A DNA stretch of 64,000 nucleotides. It comes from Apostichopus japonicus. Lineage: Eukaryota; Echinodermata; Holothuroidea; Aspidochirotida; Stichopodidae. Positions 14,090 to 30,735 of the stretch are shown here, piece after piece; within the stretch, counting starts at the first letter, position 1, and each line of letters opens with the position of its first letter. The stretch spans positions 9,705,713 through 9,769,712 of the forward strand of contig NC_092574.1 of NCBI RefSeq assembly GCF_037975245.1. The letters are read 5' to 3'. Both the position numbers and the translations under genes were made by a program. A model generated the notes under the pieces. The model was not told the origin of the DNA, ran no database searches, and was given only the letters and a program-made list of their open reading frames with translations.

Positions 14090-14228
14090 ACTGTCCTCTC
14101 ATGTCATGCTTGAAAGCACTAGTACTGACAGTATGAACAGTTCATAACCTTTATCTGATAGAAAGATGATATGAATACTGCTCGGGCTGTCAACATGACT
14201 GCTTTGAAAGTGGAAACTGAAATAACAG
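14090..14228 (-). repeat. Fold-back repeat family, copy 1
   Basis: The 139-bp segment can fold on itself: GAAAGCACTAGTACTGACAG at the left is matched by the complement of CTGTCAACATGACTGCTTTG at the right. Its reverse complement aligns along its whole length with 17968..18107. Shared blocks include GAGCAGTAT, TTTCTATC and GTGCTTT. It has no coding capacity. It may be a MITE or a hairpin RNA source. Confidence 0.65.
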
Positions 14229-15224
14229 CATAAATTTTTAAAAAATTATCACAACTGCGTGGATATATCATAGCATAATTTAACGTATCCCAATCAAGAA
14301 CAAAACTTCTCAAACTGACTCCATCAAACTCCTCCTTGCTATCAGTAAATGCTGTGAAATGACGTAAACCGTGTACAGTGTTTGAAGCATTCCTTGAAAA
14401 TTGTAGTTTAATTGCATGATAAAAAAAAAAGACTGGACCAATTTTACCACATGTATATGTGACACAAATAAATCGTGAAGTAGATTACCCCCTCCCCACC
14501 ACACTACACAGGGGGAGGCCTTATTCAGTCGGAAAAAACTCCATGACCGCTAATTAGTGTATTTAGAAAGTAGTGCCAATAAATTATGACGTCATCGTTA
14601 ATTATAATTAGTATTCTATACCTGAGCATATAGCTGCGTGACAATAGACACTTCATTTAGGGAGAAGAATTAGTCAATACGAGATTTTACAACAAAAAGC
14701 TGTAATTATTCAGTGTGGATTTCATCACTCGTTATCTCGAGTTCAAGTAAATATCATATTGCCGGAAGATAAATTTTTCACTGATTAGAAATCCGTATTT
14801 TAATGAAAAAAGGACAGTGAACGTAAGACCTCTTCGTTACGTGTTCTCATCTCGTAGACTTCTCACATCGCCCGAGGTAAAGATGTAAGTTCAGTTTTAG
14901 CTGACAACTCTTTCCAAAATATTTCGTTTCAAGTACGAATTTTTTGACAGCCTCTAGATCACAATGTACGTCACGTCGATACCGCACTCAATGGCAAAAA
15001 AAATGTGATTAGAATGAAAAACGCTGTCAAAAGAGAGACCCATAAAAACAAAATAATATTGAAATATGTGCTTGCCGCGTGCGTGTGGAAAGCTATGTCT
15101 GTTTGTGCAGCTTGTCAAATGGGGTTTATCATGCTACAGAAATGATGTACTACTTAAGGCACTGGCTTTGCATTACTTTATAAACTGACGTGACATTATA
15201 AGTCACTGCTATAGCTGATTTACA

Positions 15225-15225
<1 letters not shown>
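14229..15225. other. Non-coding stretch, nothing recognised
   Basis: Ordinary AT-rich sequence with a short C-rich patch near 14488. No gene or RNA is supported. Confidence 0.5.
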
Positions 15226-15299
<74 letters not shown>

Positions 15300-15300
15300 T

Positions 15301-15370
<70 letters not shown>
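15226..15370. repeat. (TA)n microsatellite, left of a repeat insertion
   Basis: About 145 bases of nearly perfect TA repeat with a few TAAAT/TGTA interruptions. It lies 198 bases from a second long TA tract at 15568..15739. Confidence 0.95.
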
Positions 15371-15374
<4 letters not shown>

Positions 15375-15385
15375 TTTTCTCCCGA

Positions 15386-15500
15386 TATGACGCGCATGGG
15401 CGGATTCAGGGATTTCAAAATGAGGATGTGTGGCCATGGGGTCGTTGAAACCGACTCCCTTGTACGTGGGTCCTGTCCCAGAAAGAATTGGAATGGTACA
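15386..15500 (+). repeat. Dispersed repeat family B, copy 2
   Basis: It contains GGGCGGATTCAGGGATTTCA, then GTGTGGCCATGGGGTCGTTG and AAACCGACTCCCTTGTACG, in the same order as the other family B copies. It lies between two long (TA)n tracts. No coding potential is seen; a frame through it is extended only by the TA repeat. Confidence 0.55.
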
Positions 15501-15565
15501 GTAATTGACCAAGATTGGCAATTGACAAGACACATGGACTCTGTACAAGTTGGGTCATACGCCCT

Positions 15566-17967
<2,402 letters not shown>

Positions 17968-18107
17968 ACTGTAGTGCCATGTCCCGCTTCAGAGCACTCG
18001 TATTGTCAGTACGAGCAGTATGAATATTATGTTTCTATCGGATCAATGTTAGGAACTGTTTGTACTGTCAATACCAGTGCTTTGAGAGCATGATATTGCA
18101 GTACAGT
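17968..18107 (+). repeat. Fold-back repeat family, copy 2
   Basis: The 140-bp segment is an imperfect inverted repeat. The left arm includes GAGCACTCGTATTGTCAGTA and the right arm, reverse-complemented, reads AAGCACTGGTATTGACAGTA. Outer ends ACTGTAGTGCC and the complement of GCAGTACAGT also pair. It is homologous, in opposite orientation, to 14090..14228. No coding potential is seen. Confidence 0.65.
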
Positions 18108-19121
18108 TTAGAGAGGTATCAGCATTAGGAAATTGTCCAACTGGCTGTACACCTTATGTATCTTATAGATAAAAGTGCTTTGAATCATGACATGAAAAGT
18201 ACAGAATACGGTATATCTCAACGGTATGGGTGCATTAATTCTTCGTTTTCATTTTGAAAATAAACATGGTTCTTGTCTTGGAAATCAATGTTAGTATGAT
18301 AGTGAAATAGCGCCAGGCAGTATCAGACAAAACACACACACACAATGTAGGATTAACCTGGCTTGCCGTTTGAAAACTGGACTAGCCGAATAAAGCTTCG
18401 TACTAACGTATTTCCTCACCACGACCAAAATATGGCAACCGATTTCTTCTTTAAAATATGTCTATAAATGATTAATTTAAGTAAAGGAAATGAGGGAGAC
18501 GCTACTTACAAACCGTGGTTAGGACCATACAGCCAGAAAAACAATGAGAACAAACAAACCAAAAATAGATCTATGAAAAAGGTAAATTATTTTTTTAATG
18601 GAATGAATATAAAGAGCTCAAGGAAAATCAAATATGGTGTGATAACCTTATTACCTTGCTAGAAGTTAAATGTTTTAAAGGGTTTGCCAAGCCGTATTGT
18701 TTTACACTGTTAATATACCTCTTCATTTCTATATGATTTACCGTACGTAGGCAACTAATTCGCGATATATTTATAACAGGCAGACAAGTACATGAAACTG
18801 AAAGAAACCATGTGATGTTTTTTTTTTTCTTTCTCTTTCTCATAAATGATCCAGCTGAGTCGGACATTTCTGTGGAATAAAGTATCGTTTTAAAAAAATA
18901 AACAAACTTGTCCATGTTTATACATTAAGGTTTCCCTTTAATTGGTTAAAGGGGTTAACCACCGGATATGACGATGTCAACTAAAAATGGATTTGTCAGC
19001 CTTTTAATGTATAAAAGATAAAATCCAATGGTTATTAGACCTATATATGTTACCAATCACGATGGGAGCCCATGCTCATGGTCCATATAGTTTTTATGGA
19101 TCATTCGCAGGGACAAAAACA
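18108..19121. other. Non-coding stretch, nothing recognised
   Basis: AT-rich sequence with short T and A runs and a small (CA)n near 18333. Frames of 64 and 95 codons have no recognisable features. Confidence 0.5.
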
Positions 19122-19480
<359 letters not shown>

Positions 19481-20796
19481 TACTCGTACCCTTACCCGAT
19501 CGTACTCTCCGCATTTTGAATATAGTACTAACTGCATACTCATTTTCAAGCTTAGAGCCTTGTATTCGTATACTCATACCAAGCGGAATTCTATACTTGT
19601 ATTCATATACTCAGCGCTACTAACCTGCTATATTATATATATGTATAAACTTATTGTACTGGTACATAACAAATACGTTTTTTTTATTCGTGCTCAGCCT
19701 TACTGAAAGATATTTCCTGGAAACTTAATACTGCAAGAAAAATTAACGATTAGCTATTGCGCGTGTACTATGCAGTGGGATTATAATATTGTTCACCAAG
19801 TCAACCGCATTTCCTTACAGGATCTGTTTGGTTTGAATAGTTTTCTCTTTTGTCAATCTGAACATATAAAGTATGTACGTACAATATGTACTTCCCCTTT
19901 CAACGGTCTAACAGAAAGTCATTCTCCCTTCTAGATCAAAGTTCATATCAATACAATTCCATTAATATAGTTTACAAACATACAGACTAATGTATATATG
20001 CAAAAACTGCTAAATTGTCTACATTATATACAAACTTCATTGTACTCTGACAGTTTTAACTGTTTTAGCTGTTACAACAACAAAAATGTAGATAAATATT
20101 TATTACATTTAATAATAATAATAATGTTAAGGATTCATAAGGCGCAGACATATCCACCGATAGCGGTGCTCAAGAGCACACCACAAAATTACCATGGTCA
20201 ACAATAACCTTTCAAACATATAGAGACAATCCCTCCACATTTCCATATGAGGATATTACAAGGAATTCCGTAGAACTGAGACAGTGTTTCTGAGGGGTAC
20301 AAAAGGGAAAATTTAATGTTACTTCTGTTTCACTAAGCTCCAAAATAACTACAGTACTCAGTCTGCTAAGAACAGGTCAAAGTTCGCAAATCCCAAGTCC
20401 TGCAACTTCAAATGCATTCCACATATTCAATGAGGGGCCCCTGCAGCCTACACATTTTGTTTGAGGTAAAACGATCTGAACGAATGCAGTATACAAGCAT
20501 TTTTTTATATTTGATAATAATTAACTGACCATTGTTTTAACTACTCTCCCTTATTTGGTGACAACACAGATAAAGTAAATCAGTTTTAGGTTACTAATTA
20601 ATGTGACCAGAAACATCGATCAAATATATGTTGTATATATATATGGTATATATTAAATTTCGAAATGCTATGAAGTTAAGTGGATTTAAAGCGACGACGT
20701 AAGTTATAGTTTTTGGTTAGTTTTTGGAACTGACAAAGGGTGCATTGAATGTTCAGAAGACACTACCGTCAATTGTTCGTAAGATACTTGCTTCAA
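19481..20796. other. Non-coding stretch, nothing recognised
   Basis: AT-rich sequence with small (AAT)n and (TA)n patches near 20110 and 20633. No gene or RNA is supported. Confidence 0.5.
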
Positions 20797-20880
20797 GCAG
20801 GGGGCGGCGGAGCAATGATTTTTAAGAAGGAGGAGTGTGCGTTAAAGCCCACTCCCATGTAGGGGAAGGGGGGGTCGTGT
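20797..20880 (+). repeat. Dispersed repeat family B, degenerate copy 3
   Basis: The segment GGGGGCGGCGGAGCAATGAT followed by AGAAGGAGGAGTGTGCG, a GTTAAAGCCCACTCCC block and ATGTAGGGG aligns with the start and core of the 15.4 kb copy, with the GGCCATGGGGTC part missing. A CTCCTGGATGTAAGCCAG block near 21017 resembles a hAT-type terminus but no pairing end was found. Confidence 0.35.
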
Positions 20881-22663
20881 TTGAAAAAAGATAAATTTTA
20901 GATGTGAAGCGGTGCATTCTAAGCCATATTTAAAATAAGTCTATAATTTAGGAATGTTTGTGTGGGTTGAAAACCATGGAGTGGGTGTTCACTCAACCCC
21001 CCCCCCCCCCCAAATCTCCTGGATGTAAGCCAGGGGGATTTTATCCAACAGTTCATTTGGCATTGGAAGAATTCATTTTAAGTATGTTCATTGAATGAGG
21101 TTGTGAGAGTGTATGCGTTGCAATTGAAAGAAGTGCGCAGCTTGAGTACATATTTGCAGGTGCGTTGGAAGAGTGTGGAGACTATATTGGCTATAACATT
21201 CTGGTGAATGTTGCTTTTAATGTATTTTATTGGAATTGTCTTGAAAATCAAGCAATTTATCATGCTAAACAAAAGCCAACCGCAAGGACGTAATTACCCA
21301 TAGTAGGGGGTGGTTGATGGGGGTGGGGGAAGGGAGGTTGCCAAATTCATGTGTTATTTGACGGAACACATTTCTATCAATGTATTTCCGCTCTCTCTGG
21401 CATACGCCCCCGCGCACAGCCGCCGGACACTGAATGTATGACTCGCAAGATAATGGTAGATGATGGATATTGTCTTATCTCGATTGACCTTTCGTCGACT
21501 TTCTTTTATTTGAAGAGAGAGGGTGTGTATGTTCCTGGTTGATACTAAATTCATTTTTCCTGCTTTTCAACCATGCATCACACACGACAGGTTGTTCGTC
21601 TTAACAACCAGTGTTTTGATATTTGCTTTGGTAACGGTATATGCGTAGCTAAATTGATATACTTCCTTATTCTTTTGTGAGAGAAGATATACGGGGGGGG
21701 GGGGGGGAGGAATCGACATTCATGCAGTTGCAAACATAACGGCTACTTGCCAATGTCGAATCTTCGTGTGTGTTACATTTGCATCGTGATAATGCGATCT
21801 TCCCCAGGAAACTCATAAAGGCTTGTATGCACTCTTATAACCCAAAGAGTAATAAATTAACTGTTAAATTTTGAGAGTGTCCCTGCACGGTGGTCACTGT
21901 TTTCCTCAAAGCCAATGCTAGTAGATTTCATTATAATAAACTGAAAACACTCACTCGTCTTAGAGTGAAAGTTTAATATAGTAACTTCACTGATAAGAGT
22001 GACCTTTACTCCTCTTAGGACTGGTGTTCCTGTACACTCTCAAAGAGTGAATTCTCTCCACCCCCCCCCCCCTCCCCACTCTCTCACCTTCTCTCTCTCT
22101 CTATCTCTCTGTAATGAATAATGTAAGTGAACCTATGTTTCTGAATCAATCCTTAAACTCATGACAGCTGAAGTTCGAAGTGTTCTGACCCATTTTTTTC
22201 ATCATTTTTTTTATTACATTTATGCATTAAATTTTTGCGTCATAACAGAGCCTACATAATTGTTTTTACCAAAATACGGTGATAAGGAAACGTATTGTGT
22301 TGCTATTCTTGATGAAATTCCATCCGCACATTAGAAAGAGTAGTGTTATCTTTAAGCGCGAAGTCCAAACTTCAGGAAATAACTTTTGATAGTGAATCGC
22401 CAACTCCTTTACACGTCTCCTGACAAGCCATGTAATATTTCCTTGTTGTGTCAAGTTAATGCATATCATATATAAAAAGATACATGGCATATTACTTCCG
22501 CTTTTGAAATTAATATCTGATGAAAACGACTAAATGTCAAAGGCTAGAACATTATTTTAGCTCCATATCAGAACATTTCGTGGTTTGAAAGATAGCAACA
22601 ATTAGTGAAATTTACGACTACCATTTTGTCCTTCATATTCATAGTAAAGGAAAGGTTGAGACG
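20881..22663. other. Non-coding stretch with poly-C and poly-G runs
   Basis: C run at about 20997-21011, G run at about 21693-21707, C run near 22062-22075 and a CT-rich tract at 22078-22108. Short unrecognised frames only. Confidence 0.5.
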
Positions 22664-22697
22664 TTTTTTTTTTTTTTTTTTTTTTTTTGGGGGGGGG
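22664..22697. repeat. Homopolymer junction, T25 then G9
   Basis: A run of about 25 T is followed directly by about 9 G. It could be the tail of a retroposed sequence on the minus strand or a simple slippage product. Confidence 0.8.
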
Positions 22698-23410
22698 TCC
22701 TGTTAGGCAAAATGAGAGGTGGGCAGAGAAAGAGAGGGAGGGGAGAGAGGGAACATTTTGTTTATAGCGTTAAAAGAATTCATCCATGCTGAGAAGACAC
22801 AAAACGTGCATTTCATGACAAATGTCGATTAAATCCGTCCCTTTTAGATACAAATTTGTATTTGTTTTCTCCTTGGACTGCTGGAAGTATACGGCTTATA
22901 TCGAGTAACGTCTTAATTAGTATCTAGTTTCTAGTAAACATCTTAACAACGACAACAATTATTGTAACCGAGCACGTCCGGGTGCACATTAATCTATGAT
23001 TATAGTCTTCAGTGCATAGCAGATATAATCGCGTGGGTTAGCATTCTTTGAGGCTTATGAAATTATATCAACCAAACCGAAGGTATATAGAAAACATAAA
23101 AGTAGGTTGCGCATGACAAACGTGTATATCCTTCCAACCCCCCCCCCCCCCGATGGCTTCGGTGAATGACCTGATTTTTCACATAATTCAAGACTCTCTG
23201 AAACTTGTGCTAACATTGACGGATTAGATCATTAACTTTTGTGTGTTCTCTTTTAAGACAGTAGTCGTTCAAGTGTGAAAAGTTTGGTAAGTAAATCGTT
23301 AAACTGAAGTGCTGTAAGGCCATTCGTGATGCATACAGTAAATCACCGGATAGTTGTTTTACATGTGACATTCATGGACATACATGCGTGTCGAAACTAC
23401 ATACATACCC

Positions 23411-23425
23411 AACACACACACACAT

Positions 23426-23461
<36 letters not shown>

Positions 23462-23493
23462 TTATACATTTATATATATATATATACTTATAC

Positions 23494-23541
<48 letters not shown>

Positions 23542-23555
23542 TTATACATATATAT
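23411..23555. repeat. (CA)n then (TA)n microsatellite
   Basis: A short ACACAC stretch passes into about 130 bases of TA repeat with CTTATACATTTA interruptions that themselves repeat. Frames through it are low-complexity artefacts. Confidence 0.92.
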
Positions 23556-26500
23556 TGTTTACCACAGAGAATCCTCCTTTATGTACTGGATAATGGAGAA
23601 TCATCCATCGTATATTACATTCTCGTTTCCGCGGTTAAACAGTTCTATAACCATTTACACAGAAGTAATAATCTCGATCCTTCTTCGGAGGTTCAAGGAA
23701 GTTGCTGCCACTTCAAACTATAGATTCGGTAGATACTCATACACAAACACGCACACGCACAAAAGAGCGACAAAACCATGGAAAGCTTCCCTGCATATAT
23801 TAAGTACATCATCGTCGATGCAATTAAAAACCCGAGGCAAACATTTTCACGTTTCTAATCAGGTCCAAGATTCTCAAACTTGGTCCTTGAGTATTTGATC
23901 AAGTTTCGATCTTTCGTTAAGGTACAAAGGTCAGGCCTTCACTTAAAAATCTGAAGTATGGTCCTTGGGTTCAATTGACCACTTAAAAGCAAAGAGTTAT
24001 TACATGAAACAGTACACGCATAAATCGAAATAATACACGGTTGTGTTAACGTGTGTAACATAATACCAAACATGTTACAATAGCCACGGCAACAGAACTC
24101 TTCTGCATGGTGATCTCAAAACGTAGCTTTTGAAAATGCATAAGAAAGAATTTTGAGTAGACCCACTTGAATGGTTTATCGTAGGTGACTTGCACTATAT
24201 GTATGTATTTATTGCATCACTATATGTCGCAACCCGTACGCATATATGTGTATCACATTTGTGTGAGGGATGACGGTATGCCCCCCTCTTCTCCCCCCCC
24301 CAAAAAAAAACATGCCGAGAAAATGTATTTCTTGTTTGCATTAAGGGGGCTGAGAACACCCCCCCCCCCCACCCCCATTCGATCAAAAACTTGCCCTACT
24401 TATACATCCACGAGCAAAACTGGTCGAAAGTGAAGTTAGTTGATGTTATTTTGTGTGAAATTAATAAATTCTACTTGAGAAACATTAGTTGTCATTTCAT
24501 AAATTAGTGAATAGTCTAGGGATGGATGGGGAAGATAGAAGAGGTTGGAAGGAGAGGAAACGTTAGAGTTAGGGAAAATACCAATAAGGTCACAATTACC
24601 GATAAGGTACAAGGACATTCCCCTTCTAACCTCGCTTAAATCTACCCTTCCCCATGCATGCACCCTACACACCCTTACGAGACAACGTATTTTTTGTTAT
24701 TTGTTAGCAGTACCGCAATTGCGCAAGTAATTAATCTAAACAAACCGAGATTGATACCAACGCCTCTTATAAGAGACCAAGTCCCCCAGTTTAAGCAATA
24801 CCATTGATATTTCTGCTTAAGATCATTTCCATGGTTGACAAGAAACGAGTTTCTTCATCCTACTCATTTAGGCTTTAATTTTGCAAACTCTCTTTATGTG
24901 AACAGAATCAGCCATATTAAATGTTTCTCGTTTGGCTTGGTCGTATGGAGAGCCGTTTAAGCATTTAATCTGGAAATTCATATAGGCTAGTAATACTCTG
25001 AATTATCTATCTATTATCTGAATTAAAATTTCAGATATAGTCAAACCTGTGTTAAGCCATGTTAAGATGATAGAAGTTGCGTTGTAGATATCTTAAATAA
25101 GATCGAGATATCTCAAATGTTATTTCAGTCAGTCTCTCTGAATGTAATTTAAAAAGTCTGAATTTCCGTAATAAATGTTGCAACGGCGTCCTATAGCCGA
25201 GTCTAACGAGTTCCTGATACTCTTGCCGCTGCTTCTTTAGAACAGATAACTGTTAGTGTTGTCACAGCAGCATCTTCAAGATTGCACTTTCATCGTTCTT
25301 TTTGTATGGAACGCCAAATAGAACACAACTTACGATGGTAATGTAATTGTAACGGTGCGTAAGGATAACCTAAGAGTACACGATGTTAACAACACTTTAT
25401 CATCGTATACTACTTTCACATTATCATCGTATCGTTTTGGCCCGTTTGTAGTTCCATTATTTATCGCTACCCTCGGCTTCGTTTTATATGACGTCAGCGC
25501 ATCATTATATTGAAAGGTAAATTGCAGGAGAAGCAGAGCCGTATATTTAGACTGCTTGATAAAATACGGATTAACACGTAAGTCAATCACTGCATATAAG
25601 ATACGGTATAACATAGCGCAGTGTGATAACGAAAGGAAACAGTGTGTCAAGGTCAACAAGACGATAGCAAAACCGGGAAATCCCCGTTATACTAGGAACC
25701 TTCCTGCAATATGAATCACCGATAAACGACACAATATGTGTTATATATGTCAATGTCGCAAGGTTAGTGCGATTGGAGGGATCTCCAAGTTAAATTGTGG
25801 GGTATTAATTAATAAGCGTGAATTCTTAATTCGAAGTTAAAATGATTCAAGTTTTTGTGGTCCTACCCAACTGGAAGTTTGGTATTAAATTTAGCTGGAA
25901 GAGGTAAGGAATGGAGGGGGTGGATTGGCTTATAAATTAGTTTTTGTGCAGGTTAGGTATAGGTGTTGATTTACAACATATATATTTTACTGACCACGCA
26001 AACCACATACATATCACAAAAGAACTTTAATAACTAAAGTAACTTTCCGCGAAGGAGTTCAAATGAGACCTGCACTTTTTCTATAGCAAAAATAGAAACC
26101 ACTGCAAAAAGGTCTACTACAGCTAATACACTTTGTATCCAAATAAAGAAGACGGATGTTGTTAACTGAGAATGGCTAATTAATTAACAGTTCTTACATT
26201 TCGTGGCCATGCATGATGACTCTTGACGGATGATGTTTATTACTGTACTGTTTACTGTTGCATAGCACCATGCAGACAAGGATTGTATCAGTTAGCAAGC
26301 ACTGCTTAATGGACCAGAGAGACTTTGTGAAACTGGACAACATATAATAGATATTATAATACCCCACAGCCCATTAAACCCAGCTAGTAAACTTTAAATC
26401 AATGTGGCCATCTTGACTGAAGAGAAAGTAACTTTTATATGGTGTATGACGTATTTGATAACGTACTTTTAATCACTTATTTATAACCTCAGAATTAGGG

Positions 26501-27429
26501 GTGTTAAGTATATATTCTAAAGCAAACAATTGAACTGCCCGTTAAACGATGCATCAACATTAGCAATGGTGCAGTATTGTAAGGAGAGCTTGGAGAAGAA
26601 TGTATACATGAAAACAGCGCCAACCTCATCGTTTCTCAGGTATAGGCTAAAAATATAACGTTGTCAAACAGTGAAACATTATCGAACTAGATTCTCGGGC
26701 ATGTGAGTTAAATATGACAAACAGGATATTAATTAACCAAGCTATGGACCTGAACCTCACATACAGCTGTATAGTCATACTCATTTGTAGTTAACACCGA
26801 TAGGGTGCCCGGATCGATAAACTCCCAGCACTCGGAATCGATTCCTCCTTTTTTTTGTTCGAAAGCATTTCTGTGTCCAATTGTAATAATAACAAAGATA
26901 TATAAAATTCAGCTTATATTACATCTTGCGTGCAAATTTGGGTCATGTTAAGCATTACAAAAGTGAAAACAAAATATTCGACATCGTTTTGGCAATCGAT
27001 CCAAATTGGAAAGTACAGGTGCGCCTGATAAATAATAATTAACTAAAATGCAATAATGAACAAAAAAAAGGCAATCAATGGATTTGCAGATCTCATCCTA
27101 AAACAAAATTGGTACTATATTTGACCACTATATGATGTCATCACACTGACTCCCGGGCCAAGTTTGAAGTACATGAACATTGAGTTTATTCCGACCCTTT
27201 GACGTTTTAAACAGTACATCATACAATTTCCCTTCAAGCAGTCATTACTTCTTTATGCATGGGTACAACACCTCAGTCAGCACTTTTGGCAGGTGCATAA
27301 TATATATTTTTTAATTTTAATTTCAATTTCCAACAATTTTGTTGAGCAGTCAACTTTATCTACCGGAATTCCCCTTTAAAACCCTACTTGAAAGAAGTTT
27401 ACCACATATTTCCGTACGTGCACAAGTTG
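23556..27429. other. Non-coding stretch, nothing recognised
   Basis: AT-rich sequence with C runs near 24292 and 24360. Frames of 61-109 codons (for example 25330..25659, minus strand) have no recognisable domain. No gene, RNA or repeat is supported. Confidence 0.45.
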
Positions 27430-27860
27430 GCCATAGTTTGACCAGGGAGCTGCTACTCTAGCAGCTCACTGGTTTGACCATGCTAATTTTTGGTCCTTTG
27501 ACCTTTGATCCTAAGATGTAAGACACGAGGGAAACGATAGCCTATATACCCAGACTTACACTTATCTAGTTTGTAGTTCGTGGGCTGTACGGTTAAGCGT
27601 GAGTAGTTCCCAAATTACTTTTTCACTCAATTTTGGCCAAGTTTGCACGTCCCCTTTGATCACTTGAACTTTGATGTTACAATAGCCTGATATTCTGCAT
27701 GCGTTTCCGCCACTTTGTCCTTTTTGTACATGCGGCCAAAATGCAGTGTCTTTTTTTTGTTATTTTCCCTTTGATCATCTAACCTTTGACCTCATAACGC
27801 AATAAGTCACACAGACAGTATACATAACTTGCCCATGCACATGCCTAACAAGCTTGAAGT
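27430..27860. repeat. Possible degenerate repeat with CCTTTGACC/CTTTGATC words
   Basis: Similar blocks recur: GGTCCTTTGACCTTTGATCC near 27493, CCCCTTTGATCACTTGAACT near 27651 and TTCCCTTTGATCATCTAACC near 27765. A hairpin at about 27441-27474 pairs CCAGGGAGCTGCTA with TAGCAGCTCACTGG (one mismatch, 3-base loop). The spacing is about 115-160 bases. It may be an old dispersed element; evidence is limited to these words. Confidence 0.35.
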
Positions 27861-28505
27861 CCATCGAGCATGATCAAGGCGTACCGATAGTTTGTGAAAC
27901 AAACCTGCATAATAATGAAAAGGCAAGCACATTAAGTCTTAGTATGGTCTCAACTAACTAGTTTAGAATGTAAACAATTTTCACTCCCTTCCTTTTTTCA
28001 TGTAAAATCTTCGAAACGATAAAGCAAGAGCATTCCATTGCTCAACAGATTCAATCACGTGACTATAGTATAGGTTTCCTTAAGCAGCCAATATGTCTCC
28101 CCCTTGACCCAGAATCAAGACTTTGAAAATCCGGTTTGTGTCATGAAGGGACATTGCCCTGACTATCAAACTTGGCTTCTGTGTCAAATCCAATCGATGA
28201 CGAGAAAACTTATCCTACAAACGACGTATCTGTGCAGAGAAGATGACGTCATCAAAAGATTTTGATAAGTTAAATGAGCATTCCAAACATTTAACATCTT
28301 AAAGGTGAAATATCTTTGAAATAAAAAGTGGACAAAATGTGAAAATTGACTCACAATACAAAATGACAATAATATACTACCTTCTTTTATACACTATGAA
28401 AGAATTAATACTAACAGTTAGTCTATGATCATTTGGGAAGTGCCACTGTGTCCTTGAACTTCAATAATCAATCAAATGTATATAGCAGTCCCATACACGA
28501 AGCTA

Positions 28506-28513
28506 TACCAAAC
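28506..28513. repeat. Target site duplication, left (TACCAAAC)
   Basis: Identical to 28798..28805 across the family A element. Confidence 0.88.
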
Positions 28514-28797
28514 CAGGCGCGTAGCCAAGGGGGCGAAGGGGGCAGCCGCCCCCCCCCCCTTGAGCATAATTTTTTTTTTTAATGTTTTTATGATATCGCT
28601 AGTATTTTCAAATGAGAAAATGCTAAGATGCAACTTACAAGGCCTGGGAAGTGCCATTTACAGCGATCTGGGAGGTATTCTAAGCCAAAATTTTCTTGTA
28701 CCTTCGCGCCAATCATGGTGGCGCTACGCTTAGATAGTTTACAATGCCGAATGTACAATTTCGCCCCTCCCTTGGCAAATTCCTGGCTACGCGCCTG
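28514..28797. mobile_element. hAT-like non-autonomous element (MITE), family A full copy
   Basis: The 284-bp element begins CAGGCGCGTAGCC and ends GGCTACGCGCCTG, exact 13-bp terminal inverted repeats. It is flanked on both sides by TACCAAAC (28506..28513 and 28798..28805), a perfect 8-bp target duplication. CAG...CTG ends and 8-bp duplications are hallmarks of the hAT superfamily. The inside has a GGGGGC/GCCCCCC stretch and no transposase, so it would depend on a transposase encoded elsewhere. The intact duplication suggests a fairly recent insertion. A shorter relative lies at 49498. Confidence 0.9.
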
Positions 28798-28805
28798 TAC
28801 CAAAC
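28798..28805. repeat. Target site duplication, right (TACCAAAC)
   Basis: Identical to 28506..28513. Confidence 0.88.
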
Positions 28806-29361
28806 ATTGCTGTAGTACGCAATTTGTGAAAGAAGTTATGAATATCCGTGAAAGTGAAACAATGAGCAAAATCAAAGAAAGTCTGGGAATTGAGAAACAT
28901 AGGTAACGATACTATCTTTGCACCTTTTTACCCATCTCTGCCTCTCCTATTAATATATCGATTGCTGCCCTTGTGCGAGATGTTTGTTCGCACAAGCTTT
29001 AATCAGTTGTGAGAAGCTAAGGAGAATCGAAAGACGTTAATTCAGAAGCTCTTGTTTTTGTTTTCAATGTACTATATGACGTTTACACTTCAACTGATCT
29101 TAATTTGTGTGTGAAATCGAAATAATGCTTTATAATTTATGTTTTCCCTCGAAGTTTCCAAAGATTAGATAATTCAGATCAAAATGAAACACATACGGTG
29201 CCAAGTTTATTTTAAGTAAATTCTAACTCAAATTAGAAATTAGAAAAAAGGAGGAAGGAAAAAAAGATCCAAGGAAATACAAAATTAGTGTCTGTCATCG
29301 ATTTCAGACTTCAACATGTTTTCGTAGGTTAGATCAGTTTGAGTTGACATTTTTGCCTAAA

Positions 29362-29787
29362 TAGTGACGTGCATAGAATTTCAAAGGTGTGTGTGTGTGG
29401 GGGGGGGGGGGGGTATGATAGATAGGGAGTTTCAAACTTTCCACCGACTGATTTAGATATAGGTAGTGAACTGAAGCTTAACGTAAGGGCCAAGGGCGAA
29501 ACAAGGATTTTATAGAAGACTGGGTGCTGCCCTGGGGTCATTGAAGTCGATTCTTACGACGCAGGGTAAGGGTTATTTTCCATTCAGTTGTTGCATACTC
29601 CGGCATATTTAGGCTAGGCCATCAGTTAGGTATGAGTAAGTACCACTAAACGTGTAGGTGATGCTAATAAATGATTTATATTAGGTTAAAAGAATGGGGT
29701 TATGGGGTACACCCTTTTCTGACAATTAAAGGTGGGGAAGTGCCCCGCCCTGTTTTACCCCTACTCCCACCTTCACGGGAGCCACTG
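29362..29787 (+). repeat. Dispersed repeat family B, copy 4 (MITE-like)
   Basis: The left end AGTGACGTGCATAGAATTTC matches the reverse complement of the right end of the 32.7 kb copy, and the core GTGCTGCCCTGGGGTCATTG matches the 9.8 kb copy. The proposed right end is GGGAGCCACTG, giving weak inverted termini. The flanking 8-mers (TGCCTAAA and AGCCCACA) agree at five of eight positions, at best a decayed duplication. A run of about 14 G sits at 29400. Confidence 0.5.

Positions 29788-30735
<948 letters not shown>

Noticed and set aside
28476-28906. Several frames of 85-95 codons on both strands
   Set aside because: They run through the hAT-like MITE and its flanks and carry no transposase motif.
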